Positions 14,404 to 22,856 of a DNA stretch of 29,531 bases are shown here, in pieces. The stretch lies in the NCBI RefSeq assembly GCF_031581025.1, contig NZ_JAVLCA010000033.1. The stretch is one strand, 5' to 3'. Source of the DNA: Salibaculum sp031581025. GTDB lineage: Bacteria; Pseudomonadota; Alphaproteobacteria; Rhodobacterales; Rhodobacteraceae. Position 1 is the stretch's first letter. Each line of letters starts with the position of its first letter. The notes under the pieces are model-generated. The model made no database searches. It was not told the origin of the DNA and worked only from the letters and a program-made list of their open reading frames with translations. The position numbers and the translations under genes were made by a program.

Positions 14404-15459
14404 ATGCTGGAGACGATCGGCTACGCCAACGCGGCGGCCCTGGTCGGGCTTTGCGGGGGCGTTTTGCTGGGCCTCGCGGCTCGGTTCGGCCGGTTCTGCA
14501 CCCTCGGCGCCATCGAGGACTGGCTTTACGGACATGACGATACCCGGATGCGGATGTGGGCCGTCGCCATCGGCGTGGCCGTGATCGGCAGCTTCGCGCT
14601 GGTCGGGCTGGGCGTCTTCGAGGCAGGCCAGAGCGCCTATCTCGCGCAGGCCTGGAACCCGCTGGCCTCGATCGCGGGCGGCTTGGTCTTCGGCTACGGC
14701 ATGGCCATCGCCGGCAACTGCGGCTACGGCGCGCTGGCGCGGCTGGGCGGTGGCGACCTGCGCTCTTTCGTGATCGTGCTGGTGATGGGGCTGTCGGCGC
14801 TCATCACGCTGTCGGGGCCGCTGGCCTGGCTGCGGGTGGCCGTCTTTCCCGAACCGGCGGCCAACGGCACGCCGCCGGGCATCGCCCACGGGCTGGGCGC
14901 GCTCACCGGGGTGTCGCCGGTGATCTTCGGCCTCGGCCTCGGGGGGCTGATCCTGGCCTTTGCCCTGCGCTCGCCCCTGCTGCGCGCCGCCCCGGCGGCC
15001 ATCGCCTGGGGCACGGTGGTGGGGCTGGCGGTGGTGCTGGCCTGGGCCGGCACCCAGTGGCTGGCCGTCGAGAGTTTTGCCGAGACGCCGGTGCAATCGC
15101 ACACCTTCACCGCGCCGGTGGGGGCGACCATGCTCTACGCCATGACCGCCTCGGGCAACGAGCTGACCTTCGGGATCGGCTCGGTGCTGGGCGTGCTGAT
15201 CGGTGCCTTCATCGGGTCGCTCATCAAGGGTCATTTCCGCTGGGAGGCCTGCGAGGACCCGCGCGAGCTGCGCCGCCAAATCCTCGGCGCGGCCCTGATG
15301 GGTGTCGGTGCTGTGGTGGCGCTGGGCTGTTCCATCGGCCAGGGCCTGTCCGCCTTTTCCGTGCTGGCCTGGAGCGCGCCTGTCACCTTCGCGGCGATCC
15401 TTGCCGGGGCGGCCCTGGGCCTGCGCCAGCTCATCACCGGCTTTCAACCGGCCGAGTAG
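14404..15459 (+). CDS. soxT: YeeE/YedE-family permease (SoxT-like thiosulfate/sulfur transporter)
   Basis: The ATG follows GGGAGGAG, 28 bases after soxR. The 351-residue protein is almost wholly hydrophobic with many membrane segments. Three cysteines sit in the conserved family motifs: C32 (RFCTLGA), C106 (GNCGYG) and C309 (GCSIGQG). In TsuA, the thiosulfate importer of this family, such cysteines relay thiosulfate through the pore. Members beside soxR are called SoxT. It may import thiosulfate or a sulfane-sulfur signal for SoxR, or supply sulfur for assimilation. Substrate is inferred. Confidence 0.85.
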   Translation: MLETIGYANAAALVGLCGGVLLGLAARFGRFCTLGAIEDWLYGHDDTRMRMWAVAIGVAVIGSFALVGLGVFEAGQSAYLAQAWNPLASIAGGLVFGYGMAIAGNCGYGALARLGGGDLRSFVIVLVMGLSALITLSGPLAWLRVAVFPEPAANGTPPGIAHGLGALTGVSPVIFGLGLGGLILAFALRSPLLRAAPAAIAWGTVVGLAVVLAWAGTQWLAVESFAETPVQSHTFTAPVGATMLYAMTASGNELTFGIGSVLGVLIGAFIGSLIKGHFRWEACEDPRELRRQILGAALMGVGAVVALGCSIGQGLSAFSVLAWSAPVTFAAILAGAALGLRQLITGFQPAE

Positions 15460-15513
15460 GCCGCCCCACCGCCGGTCTGGACCCCACCCTGCCGGCCCTT
15501 TAGGTGCATCGGC

Positions 15514-15829
15514 ATGAGCACCCTCGACACCCCCGGGGCCGACCGCATCCTGCCCGGCATCCTGCTGATGATCGGCTTTTGCATGTCCGCGCCCATGCTG
15601 GACGTTGCCGCCAAGCTGGCCGCACGAACACTGCCCGTTGGCCAAATCACCGCCGCGCGATTCGTCATCCAGGCCGCGCTGATGCTGCCGGTCTGCCTCT
15701 GGCTGGGACTGCGGTTGCGGCCGGGGCCGGGCACCGCGGGCCTGCTGGCTTGGCGGGCGTTGTTCCTGGTGCTGTCGACCTATTTCTTCATCGCGGCGAT
15801 CCGGGTGATGCCCATCGCCGACGCGCTGC
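15514..15829 (+). pseudogene. Truncated EamA-family (DMT) transporter
   Basis: The first 105 or so codons read as the N-terminal part of an EamA drug/metabolite transporter: hydrophobic helices starting at ILLMIGFCMSAP, the AARFVIQAA segment, LAWRALFLVLSTYFFIAAIRV and MPIADAL. After that the sequence changes abruptly to the antisense of a minus-strand accessory gene. The frame stays open to 16110 but without membrane segments. Normal members have about 300 residues and ten helices, so about two thirds is missing and is not found downstream. I judge it nonfunctional. Confidence 0.8.
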
Positions 15830-15942
15830 CGAAACTCGTAGACGGCCTCGCCGATCTGGTTGCCCTCGGCATCGTAGACCGCGCAGGCCCAGCCGTTGGC
15901 CCGGTCGATGTGGAAAACCTCAGTGTGGTGCGGGGTGGTCAT
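15830..15942 (-). pseudogene. Fragment of a small accessory protein gene
   Basis: An ATG with an upstream GGAGGACGAAGACC region opens about 37 codons (HIDRANGWACAVYDAEG pattern). These resemble small uncharacterised proteins of Rhodobacteraceae accessory DNA, as far as I remember them. The coding pattern ends at the junction with the EamA remnant, with no stop codon of its own. The leader, CACCTTTCCACGGAGG, is identical for 16 bases to that of the next gene upstream. Confidence 0.5.
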
Positions 15943-15998
15943 GGTCTTCGTCCTCCGTGGAAAGGTGGGGGCCGGGCCCGGGGGCCCGGCGGTGGCGG

Positions 15999-16355
15999 TC
16001 AAAGGTCGATGATCTCGATGGTGTGGGCCGCGGCGATCCGCGCGAGGCGCTCGGCGTTCTGTTCGCGAGCCCAGCGGGTCATGGCCGCCGTTGCCTTCGG
16101 CCCGTCGTAGCCGTGGCGGCGCAAAGGCTTTTCCCACCCCGGGTAAGCGCGGGTCGGGAGGAGCGGGCCGAAGCCGTGGGCCTTTTCGCTAATGGCGCCC
16201 TGTGCCGTTTTGGCGGCCTTGGCGCGGTCGAGGCTGTGCCCGCTTGCGATGACCTTGCCGTCCGACTTGCGGATGACGGCCCAAGCGGCTTTGACCGCGC
16301 GGTTGCCTTTGTAGGTTTCCTCGTAGCCGTTCGAGAATGTTGCGGTGATGGTCAT
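15999..16355 (-). CDS. Uncharacterised 118-residue accessory protein
   Basis: The ATG at 16355 follows GGAGG by seven bases. The protein is small and basic, with no signal peptide or membrane segment. The N-terminal half reads as a short beta-rich domain (TATFSNGYEETYKGNRAVKA, WAVIRKSDGKVIASGHS). The C-terminal half is helical, ending in AREQNAERLARIAAAHTIEI. I cannot assign a function. The duplicated 16-base leader ahead of it (16363-16378) and ahead of the neighbouring fragment (15952-15967), together with the broken transporter next door, mark it as part of acquired or rearranged DNA. The open frame extends further upstream, but that part lacks a ribosome site. Confidence 0.65.
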   Translation of the reverse strand: MTITATFSNGYEETYKGNRAVKAAWAVIRKSDGKVIASGHSLDRAKAAKTAQGAISEKAHGFGPLLPTRAYPGWEKPLRRHGYDGPKATAAMTRWAREQNAERLARIAAAHTIEIIDL

Positions 16356-16737
16356 GGTGGTGCCTCCGTGGAAAGGTGCGTCGCGAGTGCGTCGCTGATG
16401 GCTCCAGTTTGCTAATACAGCCGGGGTAGTGAAGCTCTTTAATCGCCTGATCCGGCTCTTTTTCTTGAGGGGCCACCCGCGGATTGGGTGCGGGATTGCC
16501 CGAAAATTCTTTTGAAATTTCAGAGGCCCCAATTTTCCCGCACCTATGGCCGAACCTTTGAAAGTGACGGGATTGTCCAGACGGCTGGGTCGCCCACCAT
16601 GCGCCCTCTTTTCATCAGCGCGCGGACAGGCGACAATCTGCGGCGTCGTGCCCCTCGCCGCGACGTTGGGCGTCACGCCTCAAGTCCTGCCGTGGTTTTT
16701 CCTTTATCCGGCCCGGGCCGCGGGGCAAACTCGGGCC
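16356..16737. other. Non-coding scar region with interleaved inverted repeats
   Basis: No gene is evident in these 382 bases. GAGGGGCC (16467-16474) pairs with GGCCCC (16525-16530), and GGTGCGGGA (16487-16495) pairs with TCCCGCACC (16536-16544), an interleaved order that could form a pseudoknot. Between them AT-rich GAAAATTC and GAAATTTC motifs occur. The stretch is likely to be the outer edge of the accessory insert and the leader of the glycerate kinase gene. No terminal repeats of a known insertion sequence are seen. Confidence 0.5.
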
Positions 16738-17997
16738 ATGAGCGACGCCTCCTCACAGATCCCCCTCCTGCGGCGCCTGTTCGACCGTGCCGTCGCGGTG
16801 GCGGACCCCATGCGCAGCCTTGCCGATCACCTGCCCGCGCAACCGCCGGGCCGGGTCGTCGTGATCGGTGCGGGCAAGGCCAGTGCCCGCATGGCCGAGG
16901 CGGTGGAGGCCGCCTGGGGCCCCTGCGAAGGGCTGGTCATCACCCGTTACGGCTATGCCCGCCCCTGCGCCGGGATCGAGATCGTCGAAGCCGGGCACCC
17001 GGTGCCGGATATGGCCGGTGTCGCCGCCACGCGCCGGATGCTGGACCTTGTCGCGGGGCTTGGCGAGGGGGATTTCGTGCTGGCGCTGATCTCGGGCGGC
17101 GGGTCGGCCCTGCTCTGTGCCCCTGCCGAGGGGCTGACCCTGGCAGACAAGCAGGCCGTGGCGCGGGACATGCTGGCCAGCGGCGCCCCGATTTCCGAGG
17201 TCAACGGCCTGCGCAAGCAGCTTTCGGCGGTCAAGGGCGGGCGGCTGGCCGCCGCCGCCCATCCGGCACGGATGCTTGCGCTGATGATATCCGACGTGCC
17301 GGGCGATGCCCCCGGGGACATCGCCAGCGGCCCCACCGTGGGCGATGCGGGCGATGCGCCGCGCGCCGCGCGGGCTCTGGCGGCGCGCGGCGTGACACCG
17401 CCCGAAGCGGTCCGGCGGCATCTGGCGAAAGGCGGCGCGCCGGTGGCGCCGGGGGACCCGCGCCTCGCCCGGGTCGAGAATGTCGTCTACGCCGCGCCGT
17501 CGCACGCACTGGCCGCGGCGGCCGCGCTGGCCCGCGCCGAGGGCCTCAAGGTCCGGATACTGGGCGATGCGATCGAGGGCGAGGCGCGCACCGTCGCCGC
17601 CGAGCACGCCGCATTGGCCCGTGACCTGCAGCGCACCCGCAGCGGCGCCACGCCCCTGGTGATCCTGTCCGGAGGCGAACTGACGGTGACCCGGCGCGGC
17701 GCGGGCTGCGGCGGGCCCAACGCGGAATACTGCCTGGCCCTGGCGCTGGCCCTTGAGGGCACGGCGGGAATTCACGCACTGGCCTGCGACACGGACGGTG
17801 TCGACGGCGCCGCGGAGGTCGCGGGCGCGCACATCTCGCCCGACACGCTGGACCGGGCGCGCGCAGCGGGGCTGGACCCGGCGGGCGCACTGGCGCGCAA
17901 CGACGCGCATGGTTTTTTTGCCGCGCTGGGCGATCAGGTGGTGACGGGGCCGACCCTGACCAATGTTAACGATTTCCGCGCCCTGCTGATCCGCTAG
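16738..17997 (+). CDS. ttuD: Glycerate 2-kinase (MOFRL/DUF4147 family)
   Basis: This 419-residue cytoplasmic enzyme phosphorylates D-glycerate to 2-phosphoglycerate, feeding glyoxylate, tartrate or serine-route carbon into glycolysis. The N-terminal GAGKAS motif (44-49) includes K47, and SGGGSALL (119-126) is the glycine-rich family signature. The C-terminal part contains the SGGELTVT, GGPNAEYCLALAL and DTDGVDG blocks typical of MOFRL. The ATG at 16738 is chosen because homology-like sequence begins there; the frame is open upstream but gives an implausible N-terminus, and the ribosome site is weak. The gene has no evident link to its neighbours. GckA is a synonym. Confidence 0.92.
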   Translation: MSDASSQIPLLRRLFDRAVAVADPMRSLADHLPAQPPGRVVVIGAGKASARMAEAVEAAWGPCEGLVITRYGYARPCAGIEIVEAGHPVPDMAGVAATRRMLDLVAGLGEGDFVLALISGGGSALLCAPAEGLTLADKQAVARDMLASGAPISEVNGLRKQLSAVKGGRLAAAAHPARMLALMISDVPGDAPGDIASGPTVGDAGDAPRAARALAARGVTPPEAVRRHLAKGGAPVAPGDPRLARVENVVYAAPSHALAAAAALARAEGLKVRILGDAIEGEARTVAAEHAALARDLQRTRSGATPLVILSGGELTVTRRGAGCGGPNAEYCLALALALEGTAGIHALACDTDGVDGAAEVAGAHISPDTLDRARAAGLDPAGALARNDAHGFFAALGDQVVTGPTLTNVNDFRALLIR

Positions 17998-18039
17998 CCC
18001 CCACCCCTTTACACAAGCGCGGGCGGGCTATAACGATTG

Positions 18040-18232
18040 GGTTGCTTCGGTCTGGGACGGCACGCCGTCCAGATAATAGGGAACTGTGGTGCGGTCATGC
18101 AGATGGCCAAATCCACGACTGCCCCCGCAACTGTGAGCGGAGAGCGATGCCGGCACATGCCACTTCGGGCCCAGGCCCGGGGGAAGGCCCGGCAAAGCGG
18201 CGACCCGCAAGTCAGGAGACCTGCCGAAGTGA
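18040..18232 (+). ncRNA. Cobalamin (B12) riboswitch
   Basis: The conserved elements follow in order: a 5' stem region, GGGAACTGTGGTG near 18080, the core GACTGCCCCCGCAACTGTGA near 18117-18136, and the B12 box AAGTCAGGAGACCTGCC (18209-18225). It stands ahead of a btuB-type gene, the classic target. Binding of adenosylcobalamin should lower expression of the whole uptake operon. The ends given are approximate. Confidence 0.95.
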
Positions 18233-18375
18233 TCACCCTATCCGGGCGCGGGGCGCGCCAGGGATAACGGACCTTCCGTCGTGGTGGCATCTTCAGCCGT
18301 GCGCGGGAGGAGTGCGATCTCCCCCGATCACAAGACCAAAAACAGGGCCGGACACCGGCCCGAGATCCGATTGGG
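18233..18375 (+). promoter_or_regulatory. Riboswitch expression platform with start-proximal hairpin
   Basis: The leader between aptamer and start codon includes several hairpins. The strongest is GGGCCGG (18345-18351), an ACA loop and CCGGCCC (18355-18361), ending 14 bases before the ATG with no U-run. GGGAGGAG near 18305 faces CTCCCCC near 18320. The layout suggests control of ribosome access rather than termination; this is inferred. Confidence 0.45.
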
Positions 18376-20229
18376 ATGACCATGACCAGACAGACCCTCT
18401 GGGCGAGCACCGCCCTTATCGCCCTGTCCACCCCCCTGGCCGCGCAGCAGGCCTTCGAGCTGGACGAAATCATCGTCAGCGGCAACCTTGACGAGACCAC
18501 GCTGGAACGCATCGGCGCGACCGCCAGTGTCGTCACCCGGGACGACCTGGAAGAAAGCGGCGAGGCGCGCGTGATCGACTACATCGCCCGCCTGCCCGGC
18601 GTCGACGTCCGGGCGCGCGGCCCTGTCGGCACCAAGTCCTCCATCACCGTTCGCGGCGCGGGGCAGAACTATGTGCGCGTGCTGGTCGATGGCATCGACG
18701 TGACCGATACCTCGGGCACGCAGGTCGCCTATGACTTCGGCAGCCTGCGCACCGCGGACGTCAGCCGAATCGAGATCCTGCGCGGCGGCCAGGGCGCGCT
18801 TTACGGGTCGGAATCCATCGGCGGGGTCGTCAACATCACCACCCAGCGCGCCACCGAGGAGGGCCTGACCACCGGCGCCGCCATAGAACTGGGCAGCTAC
18901 AACACCCTCGCGGCCAGCTACGGGCTGACCATGAAGCAGGGCGACATGGACCATGCCTTCACCCTGTCCTCGATCCAGACCGACGGCTTTTCCGCAGCCG
19001 ACGAGAACGACGGCAACGACGAGGCCGACGGCTATCGCGCCAACCGCCTGAGCTTTGCCCTCGGCCGCGACCTGGCCGGAGGCGGCCGGGTCGAGGTCAA
19101 CGGATTCTACGAGGACTCCTATGGTGAGTACGATGAATTCGGCCCTGTGGATGGCGAGACCCCGGATGAGGCGACAGACAATACCGTCCTAGGCCTGCGC
19201 GCCATGGCACAAATGCCCACTGGCGCGATCGACAGCGAATTCGCCGTCACCTATTACGCCATCGACCGTGACACGGAAGGAAATTCGAGTAACCTTTACC
19301 AAGGGCGGCGCATCGGCCTGTCCTATCTCGGCAGAACGTCTCTAAACTATGCCACCGACCTGCGCTTCGGCGCGGATGCCACGCGCGAAACCTTTGATCG
19401 GTCCGGCGACTTCGGCGATGAGGGCGGGGAAGCCGATATCGCAGGGGCCTTCTCCGAACTCGCTTATTCGCCGACAACCAATCTGGACGTCGTCGGCACT
19501 CTGCGGGTCGATGAGCATTCGCAATTCGGGGCCTTCACCACCGGCCGCCTTGCCGCATCTTGGCGGCCCGTGGGCGACTATGTAGTGCGCGCATCGGTGG
19601 CGACCGCCTTCCGAGCACCCTCGCTCTACGAACAGTTCGCAACAGCCTTGACAAACCCTGAGCTCACCTCGGAGGAAAGCAGCTCGTTCGACCTTGGATT
19701 GGAAAGGCGTGTCGGTTCTGACGGTTTTGTTCGTGCTACCCTGTTCTATAACGAGACCGATAATCTGATCGACTATTTCGACAGCGGCACACCTTTGGAC
19801 TCATCTGACGACTTTTATCGGAATGTCCCCGGCACCGTTACGCGCCAGGGCGCCGAACTGGAACTGGGCCTGCCGCTGACCGATGCCGTGCGGCTGGACG
19901 CGAGCTACACCTACACCGAGGGCGACAATCCATCAGGACTGACCGGCGGAAACGCCTGGAACCTCGAGTTCCCGACGCATGACATCTCGGCCACGCTGTC
20001 GGGCGATGTCACCGAGCGGGTCTCGGGCAGTGTCAGCCTGCAGCGCGCGATGGACCGGCCCACGCTCGACGACTACACGGTCGTCAATGCCAAGGTCGGC
20101 TACGCCATGAGCGACGGGGCCGAGGCCTACATGCGCGTCGACAACCTGCTGGACACAGAATACCAGACCCAGGCGGGCTACGGCACCTCCGACCGGGCGT
20201 TTTACGTTGGGCTGCGTGCGCAATTCTAG
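18376..20229 (+). CDS. btuB: TonB-dependent outer-membrane vitamin B12 receptor
   Basis: The 617-residue protein has a signal peptide (cleavage near LAA-Q, residue 23) and a TonB box, DEIIVSG, at 30-36. A plug domain follows, with SITVRGAGQNYVRVLVDGI and RIEILRGGQGALYGS segments, then a 22-strand-type barrel ending in a terminal Phe as outer-membrane proteins do. The riboswitch in front and the B12-type ABC transporter behind identify the ligand as a cobalamin. A second ATG two codons in is equally possible. The barrel part from about 19140 to 19840 is clearly lower in GC than the rest of the gene. Confidence 0.93.
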   Translation: MTMTRQTLWASTALIALSTPLAAQQAFELDEIIVSGNLDETTLERIGATASVVTRDDLEESGEARVIDYIARLPGVDVRARGPVGTKSSITVRGAGQNYVRVLVDGIDVTDTSGTQVAYDFGSLRTADVSRIEILRGGQGALYGSESIGGVVNITTQRATEEGLTTGAAIELGSYNTLAASYGLTMKQGDMDHAFTLSSIQTDGFSAADENDGNDEADGYRANRLSFALGRDLAGGGRVEVNGFYEDSYGEYDEFGPVDGETPDEATDNTVLGLRAMAQMPTGAIDSEFAVTYYAIDRDTEGNSSNLYQGRRIGLSYLGRTSLNYATDLRFGADATRETFDRSGDFGDEGGEADIAGAFSELAYSPTTNLDVVGTLRVDEHSQFGAFTTGRLAASWRPVGDYVVRASVATAFRAPSLYEQFATALTNPELTSEESSSFDLGLERRVGSDGFVRATLFYNETDNLIDYFDSGTPLDSSDDFYRNVPGTVTRQGAELELGLPLTDAVRLDASYTYTEGDNPSGLTGGNAWNLEFPTHDISATLSGDVTERVSGSVSLQRAMDRPTLDDYTVVNAKVGYAMSDGAEAYMRVDNLLDTEYQTQAGYGTSDRAFYVGLRAQF

Positions 20230-21094
20230 GGTCATAGCGCTGGCGCTGGGGGCGGTGCTGGCCACCGCCCCCGCAGGCGCGCAGGACGGGGCCGATCCGG
20301 GCGTGCCCGCGGCCCCGCCGGAGCGTGTCGTCTCGATGAACCTGTGCACTGACCAGCTGGCGATGATGCTGGCGGATGACGACCAGTTGCACTCGGTCTC
20401 CTACCTGTCGCAGCAGGCGCGCGGGTCGGCGCTGGTCGAGCAGGCCCGGCAGTATGTGCCCAACCGCGCGCTGGCCGAGGAAATCTACCTCATGGACCCC
20501 GACCTGGTGATCGCGGGCAGTTTTTCGGACCGCACGACACTGGACATGCTGCGGCGGCTTGATGTGCCCGTCGCCGTTTTCGAGCCCGCGGGCAACCTGT
20601 CGGATATCCGCGACCGGGTGCGGCGCATGGGCGCGGTGCTGCACCGCGAAGAGGCCGCCGACCGCATGGTGGCCCGCTTCGAGGCCCGGCTGGCCGAACT
20701 TTCCGCGCAGGCCCCGCCCGAGGGGGCCCGGCCCAGCGCCGCGCTCTACTCGGCCAACGGCTGGTCCTCGGGCGGCAAGACCCTGCCCGGCCAGATCGTC
20801 ACCGCCGCCGGGTTCGACCTGGTGGCCGACGATTTCGGCCTGGCCTGGGGCGGCTTCCTGCCGCTGGAACTGCTGGCCATGTCCGACCCGGACGCGGTGA
20901 TCACCGGCCAGCCCTACCCGGCCGACTCGCGGGCAGAGGAAATCCTCGACCATCCGGTCGTGGCCCATCTGAAACGCGACAGCATGCGCGGCATCGTCAG
21001 CGACCAGGACTGGTCCTGCGGCACGCCGCTGGTGCTGGACGCCATCGCGCGGCTTTCGGACGCGCGGCTGGCCGCGAGCGGGGCCGGCCGATGA
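20216..21094 (+). CDS. btuF: Periplasmic cobalamin-binding protein (BtuF-like)
   Basis: The gene starts inside the end of btuB. GTG at 20216 is preferred, giving 292 residues; TTG at 20207 is possible. The N-terminus is a signal peptide ending near AGA-Q. The body is a class III binding protein with the RVVSMNLCTDQLAMML opening, a DPDLVIAG segment and the long connecting helix around residue 140. It would hand B12 to the BtuCD transporter. Its stop overlaps the start of the permease gene (ATGA). Confidence 0.88.
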   Translation: MRNSRVIALALGAVLATAPAGAQDGADPGVPAAPPERVVSMNLCTDQLAMMLADDDQLHSVSYLSQQARGSALVEQARQYVPNRALAEEIYLMDPDLVIAGSFSDRTTLDMLRRLDVPVAVFEPAGNLSDIRDRVRRMGAVLHREEAADRMVARFEARLAELSAQAPPEGARPSAALYSANGWSSGGKTLPGQIVTAAGFDLVADDFGLAWGGFLPLELLAMSDPDAVITGQPYPADSRAEEILDHPVVAHLKRDSMRGIVSDQDWSCGTPLVLDAIARLSDARLAASGAGR

Positions 21095-22074
21095 CCCGGC
21101 TGATGCTGGTCCTCTCGGCGCTGGTGCTGGCGCTGACCGGCGCCGCGCTGGTGATCGGCCCGGCCAATGCGCCCTATGGCGACAGCCTCGCCGCCCTCTT
21201 CGTCGATGACGGCACGCCGCTGACGCTGGTCATGCGCGAAATTCGCCTGCCCCGCGCCATCCTGGCGCTGGCCATCGGGGCCAGCCTCGGGATGGCCGGC
21301 GCGGCGATGCAGGGCTACCTGCGCAACCCGCTGGCCGACCCCGGCTTGATCGGGGTCTCGGCCTCAGCGGCACTGGGGGCGGTGCTGGCGATCCAGACCG
21401 GGCTGGCAGCGGCCTTTGCCTTCGGCCTGCCGCTGGCGGCCCTGGCTGGCGCGGTGCTCGGCGTGGTGCTGGTGCTGGCGCTTGCCGGGCCGCGCGGGGC
21501 CTCGATCACGTTGATCCTGGCCGGCATCGTCGTCTCGTCGCTGGCCGGCGCGCTGACCTCGCTGGTGCTGAACCTCTCGCCCAATCCCTTCGCCGCCTCG
21601 GAAATCGTCTTCTGGATGATGGGCTCGCTCGCCGACCGGTCCATGGATCACGTCTGGCTGGCTCTGCCGCTGATCGCGCTGGGGCTGGCGCTGCTGGCCA
21701 CACTGACCCGCGGGCTTGAGGCGCTGACCCTGGGCGAGGATGCCGCCCAGGCGCTTGGCATCAACCTGACCCGGTTGCGGCTGACGCTGGTGGTGGGTAC
21801 CGCGGCCGTCGTCGGCGCCTCCACCGCCGTCGCAGGCACCATCGGCTTCGTCGGACTTGTGGTGCCACACCTGCTGCGCCCCTTCGTGGGGGCGCGGCCC
21901 GGCGCCCTGCTCTGGGCCTCGGCGCTGGGCGGGGCGGCGATGCTGCTGGCCGCCGACATACTGGTGCGCGTGGTGCTGCCGACCAAGGACCTCAAGCTGG
22001 GCGTCGTCACCGCGCTGGTGGGCGCGCCGCTGTTCCTGCACCTGATCTACAAGACGCGGAGGCAGATGGCATGA
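21091..22074 (+). CDS. btuC: Cobalamin ABC transporter permease (FecCD family)
   Basis: The 327-residue membrane protein shows about nine or ten hydrophobic segments. It has the family pattern GAAMQGYLRNPLADPGLIGVS around residues 70-90 and the coupling segment GLVVPHLLRPFVGARPGALL. It forms the inner-membrane channel with the next gene's ATPase. ATGA overlaps link it to both neighbours. Heme and siderophore permeases share this family; the riboswitch decides for B12. Confidence 0.92.
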   Translation: MTRLMLVLSALVLALTGAALVIGPANAPYGDSLAALFVDDGTPLTLVMREIRLPRAILALAIGASLGMAGAAMQGYLRNPLADPGLIGVSASAALGAVLAIQTGLAAAFAFGLPLAALAGAVLGVVLVLALAGPRGASITLILAGIVVSSLAGALTSLVLNLSPNPFAASEIVFWMMGSLADRSMDHVWLALPLIALGLALLATLTRGLEALTLGEDAAQALGINLTRLRLTLVVGTAAVVGASTAVAGTIGFVGLVVPHLLRPFVGARPGALLWASALGGAAMLLAADILVRVVLPTKDLKLGVVTALVGAPLFLHLIYKTRRQMA

Positions 22075-22835
22075 GCCTGCTGAGCGTCTCCGGCCTGACC
22101 ATCCACCGTGGCAAGCGCACCATCCTGCGCGAGGTGGGGTTCGACATCGGCGCGGGCGAGTTGATCGGCCTGATCGGCGCCAATGGCGCGGGCAAGACAA
22201 CGCTATTGCGCGCGGTTTTGGGCCTGTTGCCCGCCACGGGCCACAGCAGCCTGGCCGCCCTGCCCCGGCGGGACCGTGCGAAACAGGCCGCCTGGATGCC
22301 CCAGGCGCGCGAAGTGGCCTGGCCGGTCAGCGTCGAGCGCCTCGTCACCCTCGGCCGCTCGCCGCACCTGGGCGTGGGACAGGCCATGGGGGCCGCCGAC
22401 CGCGCCGCCATCGACGCGGCGGTCGGCGCCCTGGGGCTGGAGGATTTCCGCCACCGCACTGCGACCAACCTGTCGGGCGGTGAACTGGCCCGTGTGCTGA
22501 TCGCCCGCACCCTGGCGCAGGAGACGCCGCTGGTCCTGGCGGATGAGCCCATCGCCGGGCTGGACCCGGCCCACCAGATCCAGACCATGCGGCTCTTTGC
22601 CGGGCTGGCGCAACAGGGCCGGTCTGCGGTGGTGTCGATCCACGATCTCGGGCTTGCGGCGCGCCATTGTACCCGGCTGATCCTGCTGGGTGGGGGCCGC
22701 CTTGTCGCCGATGGCGCCCCCGGCGACGTTCTCACGCCAGACAACCTGACCGACCATTTCAATATCACGGCGCATTTCGCGCAGACCGAGGCGGGGCCGA
22801 TCTTCCAGCCGCTCGACGTGGTGGGGATGGACTGA
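22071..22835 (+). CDS. btuD: Cobalamin ABC transporter ATPase
   Basis: The 254-residue ATPase has Walker A GANGAGKTT (36-44), signature LSGGE (134-138), Walker B LVLADE (154-159) and the switch histidine H190. It powers B12 import through the BtuC-type permease whose stop codon overlaps its start. Lengths and motifs are intact. Confidence 0.93.
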   Translation: MSLLSVSGLTIHRGKRTILREVGFDIGAGELIGLIGANGAGKTTLLRAVLGLLPATGHSSLAALPRRDRAKQAAWMPQAREVAWPVSVERLVTLGRSPHLGVGQAMGAADRAAIDAAVGALGLEDFRHRTATNLSGGELARVLIARTLAQETPLVLADEPIAGLDPAHQIQTMRLFAGLAQQGRSAVVSIHDLGLAARHCTRLILLGGGRLVADGAPGDVLTPDNLTDHFNITAHFAQTEAGPIFQPLDVVGMD

Positions 22836-22856
22836 AGCGATGATGAGAGACGGGGC

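Noticed and set aside
14272..16137. Very long minus-strand open frame opposite soxT and EamA
   Set aside because: It is an antisense shadow typical of high-GC coding DNA; its translation is Gly/Arg/His/Gln-rich and lacks domains, while the plus strand encodes a clear membrane protein.
16546..16737. N-terminal extension of the glycerate kinase
   Set aside because: It has no resemblance to the family and would cover a stretch with inverted repeats; homology-like sequence begins at 16738.
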